From: Sanguibacter suaedae
GTDB lineage: Bacteria; Actinomycetota; Actinomycetes; Actinomycetales; Cellulomonadaceae
Assembly (NCBI RefSeq): GCF_016342785.1
Contig: NZ_JAEINH010000001.1
Location: 310,001-374,000, forward strand
Reading direction: 5' to 3'
DNA: 64,000 nucleotides
Below are positions 1 through 7,930 of this stretch, piece by piece. A program made the translations under genes and the position numbers. Under the pieces are notes generated by a model, which had not been told where the DNA came from, did not search any database, and saw nothing but the letters and a program-made list of their open reading frames with translations. How positions within the stretch are numbered: the first letter of the stretch is position 1; each line of letters begins with the position of its first letter.

Positions 1-1
1 G

Positions 2-226
2 GCTGCGTCGGCGTCTGACAAGACCATGACCGAGTTCATCCTGGCGACGGCCGTCGAGCAGGCTGAGCGCATCCTCGCCGAGCGTCGCTGGTTCACTGGC
101 ACCGCCGAGCAGTACGACACCTTCCTCATGCTGCTCGACGAGCCCCTCGAGTCGACCGAGAAGTTCGAGAAGCTGTGGTCCCGCCCGTCGCCGTTCGGCA
201 AGCCCTTCACCCCGACGGATCGATGA
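2..226 (+). CDS. TacA-like DUF1778 antitoxin (3' part)
   Basis: The reading frame is open from the first bases of the window, so the N-terminal ribbon-helix-helix half lies outside it. The visible part, with ASDKTMTEFIL followed by VEQAERIL and a C-terminal tail rich in W, F and P, matches the C-terminal half of DUF1778 (TacA-type) antitoxins. In that family this half wraps and neutralises the partner acetyltransferase toxin. The stop overlaps the next start as ATGA at 223-226, the usual layout of tacAT operons. TacA/TacT complexes normally repress their own promoter, which is outside the window. Confidence 0.88.
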   Translation, partial: AASASDKTMTEFILATAVEQAERILAERRWFTGTAEQYDTFLMLLDEPLESTEKFEKLWSRPSPFGKPFTPTDR

Positions 227-732
227 GCGACGGAGTACTCGAGCCGCCACGTCGCCTGACGAAGAACGATGATCGAACCGCCTTCACCAGCGGCGCACCG
301 GAGTTGGACGACTGGTTCCGCCGCTTCTCTCTCGAGAATCAGCAGGCCAACAACGCAGTCACCTATGTGACTGTGCGCGACGGTGTGGCACTCGGCTACT
401 ACGCCGTCGCGATGTCGGCCTACACGACGCTGGACCTGCCCGAGCGGATGCAGAAGAACCGCCCGAAGGAGATGCCCTGCATCCTGCTGGCACGCCTGGC
501 AGTGGACACGACAGCGCAGGGCCAGGGAGTCGGCGCGGCACTCCTCAAGCATGCGATGGAGCGGGCAATCTCACTGAGCGAACAGGTGGGTGCAGCGGCT
601 CTTCTCATCCATTGCCGTGACGACGCCGCACGCGACTTCTACCTTGCCAACGGGAACTTCGTCGCTTCCCCCGTGGAACCCATGCACCTCATGCTGCCGA
701 TGAAGGAGATCCGTCGCCGCCTCGGGCAGTGA
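223..732 (+). CDS. TacT-like GNAT acetyltransferase toxin
   Basis: This 169-residue protein is a GNAT fold of the TacT/AtaT class, toxins that acetylate the amino group of aminoacyl-tRNA and stop translation. The acetyl-CoA loop is seen in RLAVDTTAQGQGVGAALL (about residues 91-108). The DFY motif ending at Tyr140 sits where the family has its catalytic tyrosine. The start is set at 223 because that ATG overlaps the antitoxin stop; an in-frame ATG at 175 would run deep into the antitoxin gene. The tRNA target is inferred from the family, not from the sequence. Confidence 0.88.
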   Translation: MSDGVLEPPRRLTKNDDRTAFTSGAPELDDWFRRFSLENQQANNAVTYVTVRDGVALGYYAVAMSAYTTLDLPERMQKNRPKEMPCILLARLAVDTTAQGQGVGAALLKHAMERAISLSEQVGAAALLIHCRDDAARDFYLANGNFVASPVEPMHLMLPMKEIRRRLGQ

Positions 733-746
733 CGAGCACCAGTCGA

Positions 747-1517
747 TCAGCGCTCGAGCCGCCTGTCCGGTCGGACGGCCCACCACAGGAACGACAGACC
801 GACAGCCGCGGCGGCCGCGCCGAGGCCGGCGCCGATCGCCGTGCTGGAGAGGACGTGGGCGACCCCCGATTCCGCGTCGTGGAGCACCAGGGCCACCGCG
901 ACCGCGCCGACGACGGCAGCGCCCCCGAGGACGGCGGCCACTCGCACGAAGCGTGCGCGACGCCTCGGGTCGGACGACACGAGCCACTCCCCGCGGTGCC
1001 GCCAGGCGAAGGCGACGAGGACGACGAGGCCGAGGGCCGTGCTCAGGTGCTGGAGGAGACGAGCCCACGTGAGGGACCCGACGACGTCGGTGCGGAGCGC
1101 TGCGACGTTCTCCACGAACCACCCGTCGCTGTGCGTGAACGAGTCCCAGGCCACGTGGGTCAAGACACCGAGCGCGAGCGAGAGCACCACCCACACCACC
1201 CAGAGCAGCGTCGGAGCCTCCCTGGTGGCCTCGGAGGTGGCCGGGAGCGCCCAGCGCGCTGGGCGTACGCACGCCGCCAGCGCGATGTAGAGGACGAGCG
1301 CCAGCGGCATCGCGACGGTCACCGCCCCCGGCCACGCGTGCGTGGTGGTCGCGTTGAGGAACGGCTCCCACCACGCCTGGGCGCTCACCGGGATGCGCAG
1401 CGCCCGCAGGAAGTACGGCAGGTCAGGCGCCAACGCACCCGCCACGAGGGCGGTAGGCACGAGCGGGCCGCGCATCAGAGGAAGGACTGCGGCGGGGTGG
1501 ACGAAGGTCAAGGGCAT
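747..1517 (-). CDS. DUF4184 family membrane protein
   Basis: This protein of about 256 residues begins MPLTFVHPAAVLPL and contains PDLPYF, a HVAWDSFTH motif near the middle and several long hydrophobic segments, all typical of DUF4184. The conserved histidines and aspartates recall metal-dependent membrane hydrolases of the YdjM/LexA-regulated type, but no activity is established for the family. The start at 1517 was preferred over a further upstream start because family members begin with MPFT or MPLT. It is transcribed toward the tacAT pair and divergently from the gene at 1682. Confidence 0.8.
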   Translation of the reverse strand: MPLTFVHPAAVLPLMRGPLVPTALVAGALAPDLPYFLRALRIPVSAQAWWEPFLNATTTHAWPGAVTVAMPLALVLYIALAACVRPARWALPATSEATREAPTLLWVVWVVLSLALGVLTHVAWDSFTHSDGWFVENVAALRTDVVGSLTWARLLQHLSTALGLVVLVAFAWRHRGEWLVSSDPRRRARFVRVAAVLGGAAVVGAVAVALVLHDAESGVAHVLSSTAIGAGLGAAAAAVGLSFLWWAVRPDRRLER

Positions 1518-1681
1518 GAGGTCAACCTCGGGGGGCGGGAACCGGCGACTGGCTGAGGACGACGTCGGATCCGTGAGGCACGGCTGGTGGGTCGTCGGAG
1601 ACGACCGTAGGTTCCCGCCCGGGCCTGCCACGTCCACCTGGAGGAGGATCGCCACTCGCAGGCATTCCCGCGGGGCCCCGC

Positions 1682-2341
1682 GTGAGCAAGGATGGCTCCG
1701 TGGACACCTTCGCGGAGATCGCCGACGAGCGTCGGGCGCTCGCCGACCTGCTGTCCGGGCTGACGGGAGACCAGCTAAGGGTGCAGAGCCTCTGCGAAGG
1801 ATGGTCCGTGCGGGACGTCGCCGCGCACCTCGTGGTGCCCCTCGAGGTGGGCTTGCCAGGGTTCGCGGTTGCCATGCTGCTGAGCCGGGGCAACTTCGAC
1901 GTGGCCAACCGGCGCCTGACCCGACGGCTCGCCCGTCGGCCGATCGAGGAGATCGTCGCCGTCCTGCGGAAGAAGGCCGACTCGCGGTTCACGCCTCCGG
2001 GTGGCGGCCCCGAGTCGCCGCTCACGGACCTCCTCGTGCACGGCCTGGACATCCGTCGGCCCCTAGGTCTCACGCGAGCGGTCCCCGAGGAGCGCATGCG
2101 CAAGGCGCTGACGTTCCTCACGACCACCCCGGCCCCGGGATTCGTCACCAAGGGCACCCTGGACGGGTTGCGGTTCGAGGCGGACGACGTCGGGTGGGCG
2201 CACGGCACCGGTCCCGTCGTCCGCGGCGACGCGGACACCCTCCTCCTTGCGATCACCGGCCGCACCGTCGCGCGCGGGGGCCTCACCGGTGACGGTGTGC
2301 CGACGCTGCGTGCCAGGCTCGAGCCGGGCGGGACCCGCTGA
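1682..2341 (+). CDS. Mycothiol-dependent maleylpyruvate isomerase family protein
   Basis: This 219-residue protein belongs to the DinB-like TIGR03083 group of actinobacterial proteins. The N-terminal four-helix part carries ERRALADLLSGLTGDQL and LCEGWSVRDVAAHL, with the metal-site histidine in the AAHL turn, and a further HGLDIRRPLG motif follows. Such proteins use or are predicted to use mycothiol in thiol transfer or isomerisation. The specific substrate cannot be read from the sequence. It starts with GTG and lies 18 bases upstream of a GNAT gene on the same strand. Confidence 0.78.
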   Translation: MSKDGSVDTFAEIADERRALADLLSGLTGDQLRVQSLCEGWSVRDVAAHLVVPLEVGLPGFAVAMLLSRGNFDVANRRLTRRLARRPIEEIVAVLRKKADSRFTPPGGGPESPLTDLLVHGLDIRRPLGLTRAVPEERMRKALTFLTTTPAPGFVTKGTLDGLRFEADDVGWAHGTGPVVRGDADTLLLAITGRTVARGGLTGDGVPTLRARLEPGGTR

Positions 2342-2358
2342 GATGCCGAACATCTCCT

Positions 2359-2886
2359 GTGGTTCGAGGTCCCGTGGTCGAGACTGACCGCCTCCGCCTG
2401 CGCCCCGTCGTCTCCGGGGACGCGGACGCGGTCTGGCGTATCCATTCCGACCCGCGCACAAACCAGCACAACCCCGCCGGCCCGATGACCGACAGCACCC
2501 AGGCGGTAGAGCTGGCGCGGTCGTGGGCTGCGAGCTGGGCCGAGGACGGCCACGGCTACTGGGCAGTCGAGGAACGCCGGGAGCCGGGCACCGTCATCGG
2601 CTTCGGAGGGCTCCGGTTGGTCGAGTGGCGTGGGCGACAGGTCTACAACCTCTACTACCGCTTAACTCCCGAGGCGTGGGGCCGGGGCATCGCGAGCGAG
2701 CTCGTGGGCGCCGCCGTCAACTGGTGGCGGGACAGCGGGGAGCAGTACCCGCTCGTGGCCTACACGACCGCCGACAACGTCGCCTCGCAGAGGACCGCCG
2801 CCCGAGGTGGCCTGACCCGGCGACCCGACCTCGACGAGGAGACGGCCGAGTACACGGACGTCGTCTTCGCGCTGGGTCTCGACTGA
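2359..2886 (+). CDS. RimJ/RimL-type GNAT N-acetyltransferase
   Basis: The protein has 175 residues and starts with GTG. The N-terminal strand ETDRLRLRPVVSGD, the central FGGLRLVEW and YNLYYRLTPEAWGRGIASE (acetyl-CoA loop), and the C-terminal NVASQRTAARGGL mark a RimJ/RimL-like acetyltransferase. Members of this group acetylate protein N-termini or small molecules; the substrate is unknown here. It follows the DinB-fold gene closely and is convergent with the Clp-N domain gene. Confidence 0.82.
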   Translation: MVRGPVVETDRLRLRPVVSGDADAVWRIHSDPRTNQHNPAGPMTDSTQAVELARSWAASWAEDGHGYWAVEERREPGTVIGFGGLRLVEWRGRQVYNLYYRLTPEAWGRGIASELVGAAVNWWRDSGEQYPLVAYTTADNVASQRTAARGGLTRRPDLDEETAEYTDVVFALGLD

Positions 2887-2898
2887 ACCCTTGGCCGT

Positions 2899-2925
2899 CC
2901 GGACGACACGTTCGGACCCGTCCGG
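2899..2925. terminator. Possible bidirectional hairpin terminator
   Basis: CCGGACG and CGTCCGG form a seven-base stem around a 13-base loop, between two convergent genes ending at 2886 and 2934. No U-tract follows, which is common in GC-rich actinobacteria. Terminator function is inferred. Confidence 0.35.
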
Positions 2926-2933
2926 TGTGCGTC

Positions 2934-3533
2934 TCAGCGGGCGATGTTGGTCCGTTCGAAGAGCCGGTGGAAGAGCCGGGTGACGGGTCCGGCGGGTGTC
3001 TCGGTGGGCCACTCGGGGACGTGGGAACCCGCGGGCACGAGCGCGGAGAGGATGGCGGTGCGGACGGCGTCGGGGTCGATACCCATGGCGTGCAGCAGCC
3101 GCGGGGCGCGGGCGGAGGGTTCGAGGACCGCGAGCCACAGGACGGCGCTGGTGAGCTTCCGCTCCTTGGGGAGGGCACCCGTCTTGCGCAGGCGACCCCA
3201 CTTCGCGGTCGCCCGGTTGAGGGCCGATTGCAGCTCCGGGGTGTGCTTGGTGCGCGGCGGCTTCCCGGTGGCCGCCGGTGAAACCGGGTCGGCGGTGGCG
3301 AGCCCGAGGCGCGCCAGGTGGGGCGCGTCGTCGAGCGAGCCCTGGACGGCGCTGCGGACGGCGGTCGTGGTGAGGTCGGGGAACGAGGGGACGACGCGCC
3401 TCGTGAGGTCGTCGTCGGCGGCGAGCAGACCGAGCAGGACGTGCTCGGAGCCGTAGTCGCGGGCCCCCAGGGCTGTGGCTTCGTCCTTGGTCGCGGTCAT
3501 CACCGCGACGAACGAGTCGTCATACATCAGCAT
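2934..3533 (-). CDS. Clp N-terminal domain protein
   Basis: This 199-residue protein carries repeats of the Clp N-terminal (ClpC/ClpA substrate-docking) type: ARDYGSEHVLLGLLA near residue 25 and a second, more diverged unit around LTSAVLWLAVLEPSARAPRLLHAMGID. It has no AAA+ ATPase domain, so it could act as an adaptor or decoy for Clp chaperones, which is inference. It overlaps the upstream HTH gene by 14 bases and is probably co-transcribed with it. Two close ATGs (3533 and 3527) leave the exact start uncertain. Confidence 0.78.
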   Translation of the reverse strand: MLMYDDSFVAVMTATKDEATALGARDYGSEHVLLGLLAADDDLTRRVVPSFPDLTTTAVRSAVQGSLDDAPHLARLGLATADPVSPAATGKPPRTKHTPELQSALNRATAKWGRLRKTGALPKERKLTSAVLWLAVLEPSARAPRLLHAMGIDPDAVRTAILSALVPAGSHVPEWPTETPAGPVTRLFHRLFERTNIAR

Positions 3534-3762
3534 CGTTGCTCCATCTCCGAGATCCGCGTGGCCGGGTGTGCTTCTTGTGGACCGTCTGGCGCGTGACCTG
3601 GAGCTCCAGGGCGATGTCGGCCCACGACATCCCCTGCTCTCGTGCCCTGGCGACGTGGAGGTCCTCCAACCTGTCCGCCAGCCGGTGCAGCGCCAGGACG
3701 GTCCGCAGACCCTCTCGGGGGTCGGTCGTCGATGCCGCTGTCTCCACCTGCTCCAGATCCAT
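3520..3762 (-). CDS. Small helix-turn-helix regulator
   Basis: This 80-residue protein ends in MSWADIALELQVTRQTVHKKH, a clear helix-turn-helix of the kind found in short actinobacterial regulators paired with Clp-N domain proteins. The first part is a helix of dimerisation type. It overlaps the Clp-N gene and lies just downstream of a palindrome (3765-3784), which suggests autoregulation. Confidence 0.78.
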   Translation of the reverse strand: MDLEQVETAASTTDPREGLRTVLALHRLADRLEDLHVARAREQGMSWADIALELQVTRQTVHKKHTRPRGSRRWSNDADV

Positions 3763-3764
3763 GC

Positions 3765-3810
3765 GTGTCAGTCTGGTCTGACACTAGGCCGGTGTCAACC
3801 CAGTCTGACA
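3765..3810 (-). promoter_or_regulatory. Palindromic operator upstream of the HTH/Clp-N unit
   Basis: GTGTCAG (3765-3771) and CTGACAC (3778-3784) form an inverted repeat starting three bases upstream of the HTH start codon. A related pair, TGTCA (3793) and TGACA (3806), lies just upstream. Both are probably bound by the small HTH protein. TTGACA on the minus strand is within the same stretch and may be part of the promoter. Confidence 0.5.
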
Positions 3811-3834
3811 TCGAGGGTCCGTCGCGCTGATTGC

Positions 3835-4389
3835 CTAGGGGCGAGGCGCAGTCGGAGCGGCCGGTTCCCACGCGAGAACCAGGTCGCGCAGCTCTCCCGT
3901 CGGCACAGCGCTGTCGAGCCGGAGCACGGGTTGGTCGAGCGTCTCCAACCACGCCTCGTGCCCGGCGCGGCTGCGCCCCTCGAACGCGGGGTCGTCGTAG
4001 CCGCGAGCCCACTCGAGGAACGCCTCCCACGCCACCTCGTCGAACCCCGCACCTGCCCGACGCGAGGCCTCGCGCGCCTCAAGACGACGCATCCGCTCCT
4101 GCGGGTCGAGCGTCAGGAAGACCACGGCGTCGCACTCCGCGACGATCGGATCACCCCAGCCGGGCATCGACCCGGACAGCACCCACGCCTCCCGCGGGAC
4201 GAACATGCTGCGCATGAGGGCCAGACGGTCGGCGACGGGCCGCTTCACGACGTACGGAGGATCTGTGGGGACCCAGAAGTAGTCATCCGTGTCGGCGTGC
4301 GGGACGGACCATGCGTCAGCGATCGCCCGAGCAAGGGTCGTCGTCCCGGACCCGCTGGCTCCCAGCACGTGGAGTCGGCACCGTCTCAT
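3835..4389 (-). CDS. P-loop adenylate kinase-like nucleotide-binding protein
   Basis: The 184-residue protein starts MRRCRLHVLGASGSGTTTLA, a Walker A loop of the AAA_18/adenylate-kinase-like type. Next comes HADTDDYFWVPTDPPY, the usual substrate region. A VVFLTLDPQERMRRLEARE segment is the lid or base-binding helix. Such proteins are often annotated as shikimate- or adenylate-kinase relatives of unknown substrate. The start is the methionine just before the P-loop; the open frame extends upstream without a plausible protein. Confidence 0.8.
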   Translation of the reverse strand: MRRCRLHVLGASGSGTTTLARAIADAWSVPHADTDDYFWVPTDPPYVVKRPVADRLALMRSMFVPREAWVLSGSMPGWGDPIVAECDAVVFLTLDPQERMRRLEAREASRRAGAGFDEVAWEAFLEWARGYDDPAFEGRSRAGHEAWLETLDQPVLRLDSAVPTGELRDLVLAWEPAAPTAPRP

Positions 4390-4488
4390 AGCGCCATCCT
4401 CCCGCGCCGTGCGGACGACGCTCCAGACCGGGTGTGCGGCCGTCGCGGATGACTGCGGCCCCCGCGGGCATGTGGAAGGCTCTTCCTC

Positions 4489-4863
4489 ATGTGCGGAGAG
4501 GTGCTCGGATCCCTGATCGGATCCCTGATCGGTTCCCGATGGCAACGGCGCCGTGCCGATCGTCGGGCGTTGGAGCAGCTGCGGGCGGTCGGGAAGCTGA
4601 TGAAGGAGTGGAAACACGGCACCTGGACCATCGCGCCGGGGAGGTTGACCTTCTTCCGCACGGTCGTGCACGTGACGTACATCGAGGACGGCTACCGCGA
4701 ACCATCGGGGCGCGAGTCATGGAGCGTGGCTCCGGACGCCCACATCGTCACCCTCACCTGCCCGTCCGGTACCGCGGAGTGGGCGTTGCTCCCGAACTGC
4801 CGCGAGGAGGCCGTCAGTCGGCTGCGGGGTCGAGTCGGATTGAACGGTCCGTCACACACCTGA
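4489..4863 (+). CDS. Hypothetical protein, weakly DUF2550-like
   Basis: This 124-residue protein is preceded by GGAAG at a suitable distance from the ATG. It starts with a near-repeat GSLIGSLIGSRW, followed by a basic stretch and then KEWKHGTWTIAPGRLTFFRTV. That layout (basic linker, W-x-H-G, short beta strands) faintly recalls DUF2550 proteins, but I cannot confirm it. It is the last gene with normal base composition before the AT-richer mosaic region. Confidence 0.5.
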   Translation: MCGEVLGSLIGSLIGSRWQRRRADRRALEQLRAVGKLMKEWKHGTWTIAPGRLTFFRTVVHVTYIEDGYREPSGRESWSVAPDAHIVTLTCPSGTAEWALLPNCREEAVSRLRGRVGLNGPSHT

Positions 4864-5134
4864 TCTCGACGAGTCACGCTCGGGCTCTCCGTCACCAAGA
4901 TGTCGGCGACGCTCTTCTATCGAGCCCTTCCATCGAAGAGCGAGCATCGACACAACGCCACAAGCTATCGCTGGAATCGCAAAGTACGCCTCCCAATAGA
5001 CGGCCGCTACCCCGACACTCCCACAGGGTCTTCGTTCGTCTCGGGTCAGTCCGCCTGGCTTGGCATGAATCTAGGGCCGCAGAAAGAACTCTCGACCATG
5101 CATCGAGGGAAGAAGACGAAGCGCACAAAGGGGT

Positions 5135-5275
5135 CCCGGGGGTGAATGCAGAGTTAGTGACGATATGGTTAACGACGTAATACGAAGTGGAAAAAAGACT
5201 CGCGGCAAGGACACGGGAGCCCGGGTCTACACTGGAAAATTCATACGTGTCATCGTAAACTCAAAAAGCAAGTAG
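5135..5275 (+). pseudogene. C-terminal fragment of a possible BECR/DUF4258-like toxin
   Basis: An open frame without a good start reads ECRVSDDMVNDVIRSGKK, then a short linker, and ends TGKFIRVIVNSKSK before TAG at 5273. The closing pattern of a basic strand plus RVIVNSK is typical of the last strands of BECR-fold ribonuclease toxins and DUF4258 proteins. DUF4258 is known to pair with DUF2283, the very next gene, so this is probably the 3' end of its toxin partner. The bases from 4864 to 5134 hold no recognisable gene. The assignment is inference from a short fragment. Confidence 0.4.
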
Positions 5276-5306
5276 TAACAGTCACGAGGCGCTAAGGAGA
5301 GAAGCC

Positions 5307-5567
5307 ATGGAAGACACGGAAGAGTTGGAACAGTTACCGCACACGGTCTGGGTCACGTGGGAAGCAGAATACAACCTTGGCTACATACGCTTGCAGGAAA
5401 TAGCAGAGGGGCAAGCGGCCATTCAGAAAATCGTGCCTTACCCTCGAGGAGGCGGTGAGGTCATACTGGATTTTAGCAAGAAAGGAGTCCTCCTGGGAAT
5501 TGAGTTTGTGGGAATCAGAGCCATGCCGCCTTCCATGATTCCCAAGAACGTCAGGGAACAGGGTTAG
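5307..5567 (+). CDS. DUF2283 family protein (antitoxin/immunity type)
   Basis: The 86-residue protein reads VTWEAEYNLGYIRLQE, then VILDFSKKGVLLGIEFVGIRAMPP, which are the two conserved blocks of DUF2283 (a Tyr-Ile strand, then an acidic strand ending in a GIE motif). A strong AAGGAG precedes the ATG. DUF2283 genes commonly follow DUF4258 toxins. Codon use is AT-richer than in the flanking chromosomal genes, consistent with transfer. It is the first intact gene of the decayed toxin cluster. Confidence 0.75.
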   Translation: MEDTEELEQLPHTVWVTWEAEYNLGYIRLQEIAEGQAAIQKIVPYPRGGGEVILDFSKKGVLLGIEFVGIRAMPPSMIPKNVREQG

Positions 5568-5648
5568 AAGCGCGAAGAGCGGCTGTCAGCACTCACGAAC
5601 CGGGTGCAGATACGGAGCCCGATCCCCTACGGTCCGCGTGTGAGCTGG

Positions 5649-6045
5649 TTAAATCAGAGTTTTGGTCCAGTTCGTGCATCGCGCTCCGATCAGCCTAGTC
5701 GGCCAGCCTCGTCCCAGACAGGTGGTGCAGCGACTCTCGCAAGCCAGCAATGGCGCCTTCGACGAGAGCGCTCGCACTCTCGGCCGTGGATGCTCTTCAC
5801 GTGTAGCGCGTGCGCCCTCAAGAGCGACACATAACTGCTCGGTGCCCTCGACCTCGCCGCGCGAAGCCTGGGCGCGAACTTCTCCGAGTTCTGCACGGGC
5901 ATCCTCGAGGCTCTGGGTCACCCGCGTGATCTCGGTGCGGGCCAGGCCCAGGGCGCTGGCGCTCTCAACCGCTTGCGCGGCGAGGCTGTCGGACTCGGCC
6001 CGGGACTCCTCGACAGATGGTCGTGCCGCCGCCAGGCCGGAGTGA
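5649..6045 (-). pseudogene. Coiled-coil protein fragment on the opposite strand
   Basis: Read on the minus strand, this GC-richer insert gives a long amphipathic helix without stops (SVEESRAESDSLAAQ, then ARTEITRVTQSLEDARAELG), ending in degenerate sequence near 5790. It has neither a proper start nor a proper end. Its composition differs from the AT-richer flanks, so it looks like a piece of an unrelated gene trapped in the mosaic. The parent gene is not recognised. Confidence 0.3.
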
Positions 6046-6179
6046 CCAGAGGCGGAAGGAAGAACTTGCGACAGGTCGAGCTAGACCATATTTTTCCGCG
6101 GTTACACGGAGGGAACGACTCCGCCTTCAATCGACAGGGCATTTGCGCTCGTTGCAACAACATAGAGGGGAACCAATGA
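6046..6179 (+). pseudogene. HNH nuclease toxin tip (C-terminal remnant)
   Basis: The frame ends QVELDHIFPRLHGGNDSAFN, then QGICARCNNIEGNQ and TGA. This is an HNH/WHH nuclease core: ELDH gives the first catalytic histidine, GGxxxxxN the middle asparagine, and ICARCN the zinc-like cysteine pair. Such domains form the C-terminal tip of contact-dependent and Rhs polymorphic toxins. The upstream part is replaced by the coiled-coil fragment, so only the tip survives. The TGA overlaps the ATG of the next gene, as in toxin/immunity pairs. Confidence 0.6.
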
Positions 6180-6538
6180 GAAGGCGAGCCACTGTTCCAG
6201 CAGACGATGACGCTGCAATGACGAGCCTCGACGTGATCGAGGACGGCCATCGAGTCACAAGGATTCACAGGCTCCACTCAGGGAGCTGGATGGTGCTATC
6301 GGCACGCGAGAATGACCAGTCGGAACCGGTTTGGGTTCACTACGGGCACGTCTTGGAGTCTGACCCCTCCGCACGCACAGTGCCACCACTCCGCAAAGGA
6401 CAGTATGCACTGCGATCATTTACCGGAAGTACGTGGCACGTCTTTGGCCCGGTTTCAGATAAGTTGCTAGATGACCTGCTCGATGACGGCATGATCGATA
6501 TCCAACAGGAAACACTGATTGCCCGCGAAGGAGGCTAA
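6176..6538 (+). CDS. Putative immunity protein for the HNH tip
   Basis: This 120-residue soluble protein (MRRRATVPADDDAAM, later HYGHVLESDPS and DKLLDDLLDDGMIDIQ) begins in an ATGA overlap with the HNH remnant. It is acidic toward the C-terminus, as expected of proteins that bind basic nucleases. I do not recognise a named Imm family. The immunity role rests on position, size, coupling and composition. Confidence 0.5.
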   Translation: MRRRATVPADDDAAMTSLDVIEDGHRVTRIHRLHSGSWMVLSARENDQSEPVWVHYGHVLESDPSARTVPPLRKGQYALRSFTGSTWHVFGPVSDKLLDDLLDDGMIDIQQETLIAREGG

Positions 6539-6841
6539 ATGCCATGAGGGCACCCTGCATGCACTTCGCCCTCGCTTGAACAAGACAAGGGCCCCCAGCC
6601 AGAGCACCGATAAGTCATGTTATGGCATAACCGCTGTTCGGGACCGGTTTCCTACCCCTACCCATCAGGCAGCTGATGTGCGTCAGCGGCGCGGTTGCCG
6701 TAGGCGGTGCGGGTCTCGACGGGGATGTCGCTCCGGTCGCCGACCTTGTAGCCGTTTCTCTCGCGCCGGGTCTGATCGAGGCTCTCAATCCAATGGACGA
6801 TGAGGGTCATGGCGCGGCAGCGCACCGCAGTGGGCGGGCCT
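6539..6841. other. Junction stretch without a convincing gene
   Basis: No confident gene is seen. On the minus strand 6658-6810 could encode 50 residues (MTLIVHWIESLDQTRRERNG and onward), possibly a transposase or host-gene scrap. The Rhs similarity begins abruptly at about 6842. Confidence 0.3.
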
Positions 6842-7930
6842 GACCTGCCAGGTGCGCCGGGCCCTCGACACCGAGAGCACCTTCGACGCCGCCGGGCGCC
6901 AGACCAGCGTCCCGGGAACTGACACTCCCGCCGGGGCCGACGCCGGGGACCTGGAGATCGGGTACTACGACACCGATGCGGCCCGCTCCTTGACCCAAGC
7001 CGGGACCAACACGGGCTACGAGCTCGACCCGGCCGGACGCCGCGCCACCCCCACCACCACCCCCGTCAAGGGCGAGGAGTCGGTCCAGGTGCGCCACTAC
7101 ACCGACACCACCGACAACCCCGGCTGGGTCAGCATCACCACAAAGGACACGAGCACCACCCGATACGCCGCCTCGATCGTCGGGGACCTGGCCGTGACCA
7201 TCACCAACGATGCGGTCTCGGTAGCGGTGGCCGACCTGCACGGCAACGTCGTCACCACCCGGGGACCGGCCCCGTCCAGGTCCCTGGCGCCCTGGACACC
7301 TACAACGAGTACGGCACCCCCCTGGTTGCTCGTGGCTCCAGCACGGGGGCGCTGGCCTACGGGTGGCTCGGCGCCAAGGAACGCGCCACCGACACCACCG
7401 GCCTGCTCCTCATGGGAGCCAGGCTCTACAACCCCACTACCGGCCTGTTCACCAGCATCGACCCCGTGGTCGGCGGCAACACCACCGCTTACACTTACCC
7501 CCAAGACCCCATCAATCAATACGACCTCGATGGACAGAAGTCATGGTGGAAGAAGAACTGGAAATGGGTAGCTGGGGCCGCCGCTGTTGTCGGAGTCGTT
7601 GCTCTATGCGCAACCGGTATTGGATGTGGCGTTGCGCTCGGGATCGCGGCCCGCGCCGTCACACGAGTCGCGGCCAGGGCAGCGGTCACCGGGATCAGGA
7701 CCTAGAGGACGACCCGGTCGGTCCATGGCCGATTCAGTTCGAACCATACGGTCGTCGGGGCTCGCTACGTGAGTCAGAAGCTCGGGAACACCAGATACCT
7801 CAAGCTGGATCGACCAGGCCATGGAAAAGACCACTGGCATCTGGTGCGAGGCAAGTTCAATGGTAAGGGAAAGATGAAAGAGCTGAACAGTTGGCGACTG
7901 TGGCCGCCTCGCTCGAGGGGGAGACGGTGA
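6842..7930 (+). pseudogene. Rhs core end with C-terminal tip, copy 1 (broken)
   Basis: Translation in two frames gives the end of an Rhs/YD-repeat shell: [36 protein letters not shown], then [42 protein letters not shown] and finally [12 protein letters not shown], the conserved core-end motif before a variable toxin tip. A frame change near 7260 separates the halves, and an in-frame TAG at 7703 cuts the tip. After the motif comes an Ala/Val-rich hydrophobic stretch (about 7570-7700), then YVSQKLGNTRYLKL and KDHWHLVRGKFNGKG, ending at TGA 7928-7930. The N-terminal thousand or more residues of an Rhs protein are missing, so this is a displaced tip. Confidence 0.82.

Noticed and set aside
6658-6810. 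A 50-residue minus-strand frame as a transposase fragment
   Set aside because: No transposase motif, inverted repeats or target duplication could be seen, so no mobile element is claimed.
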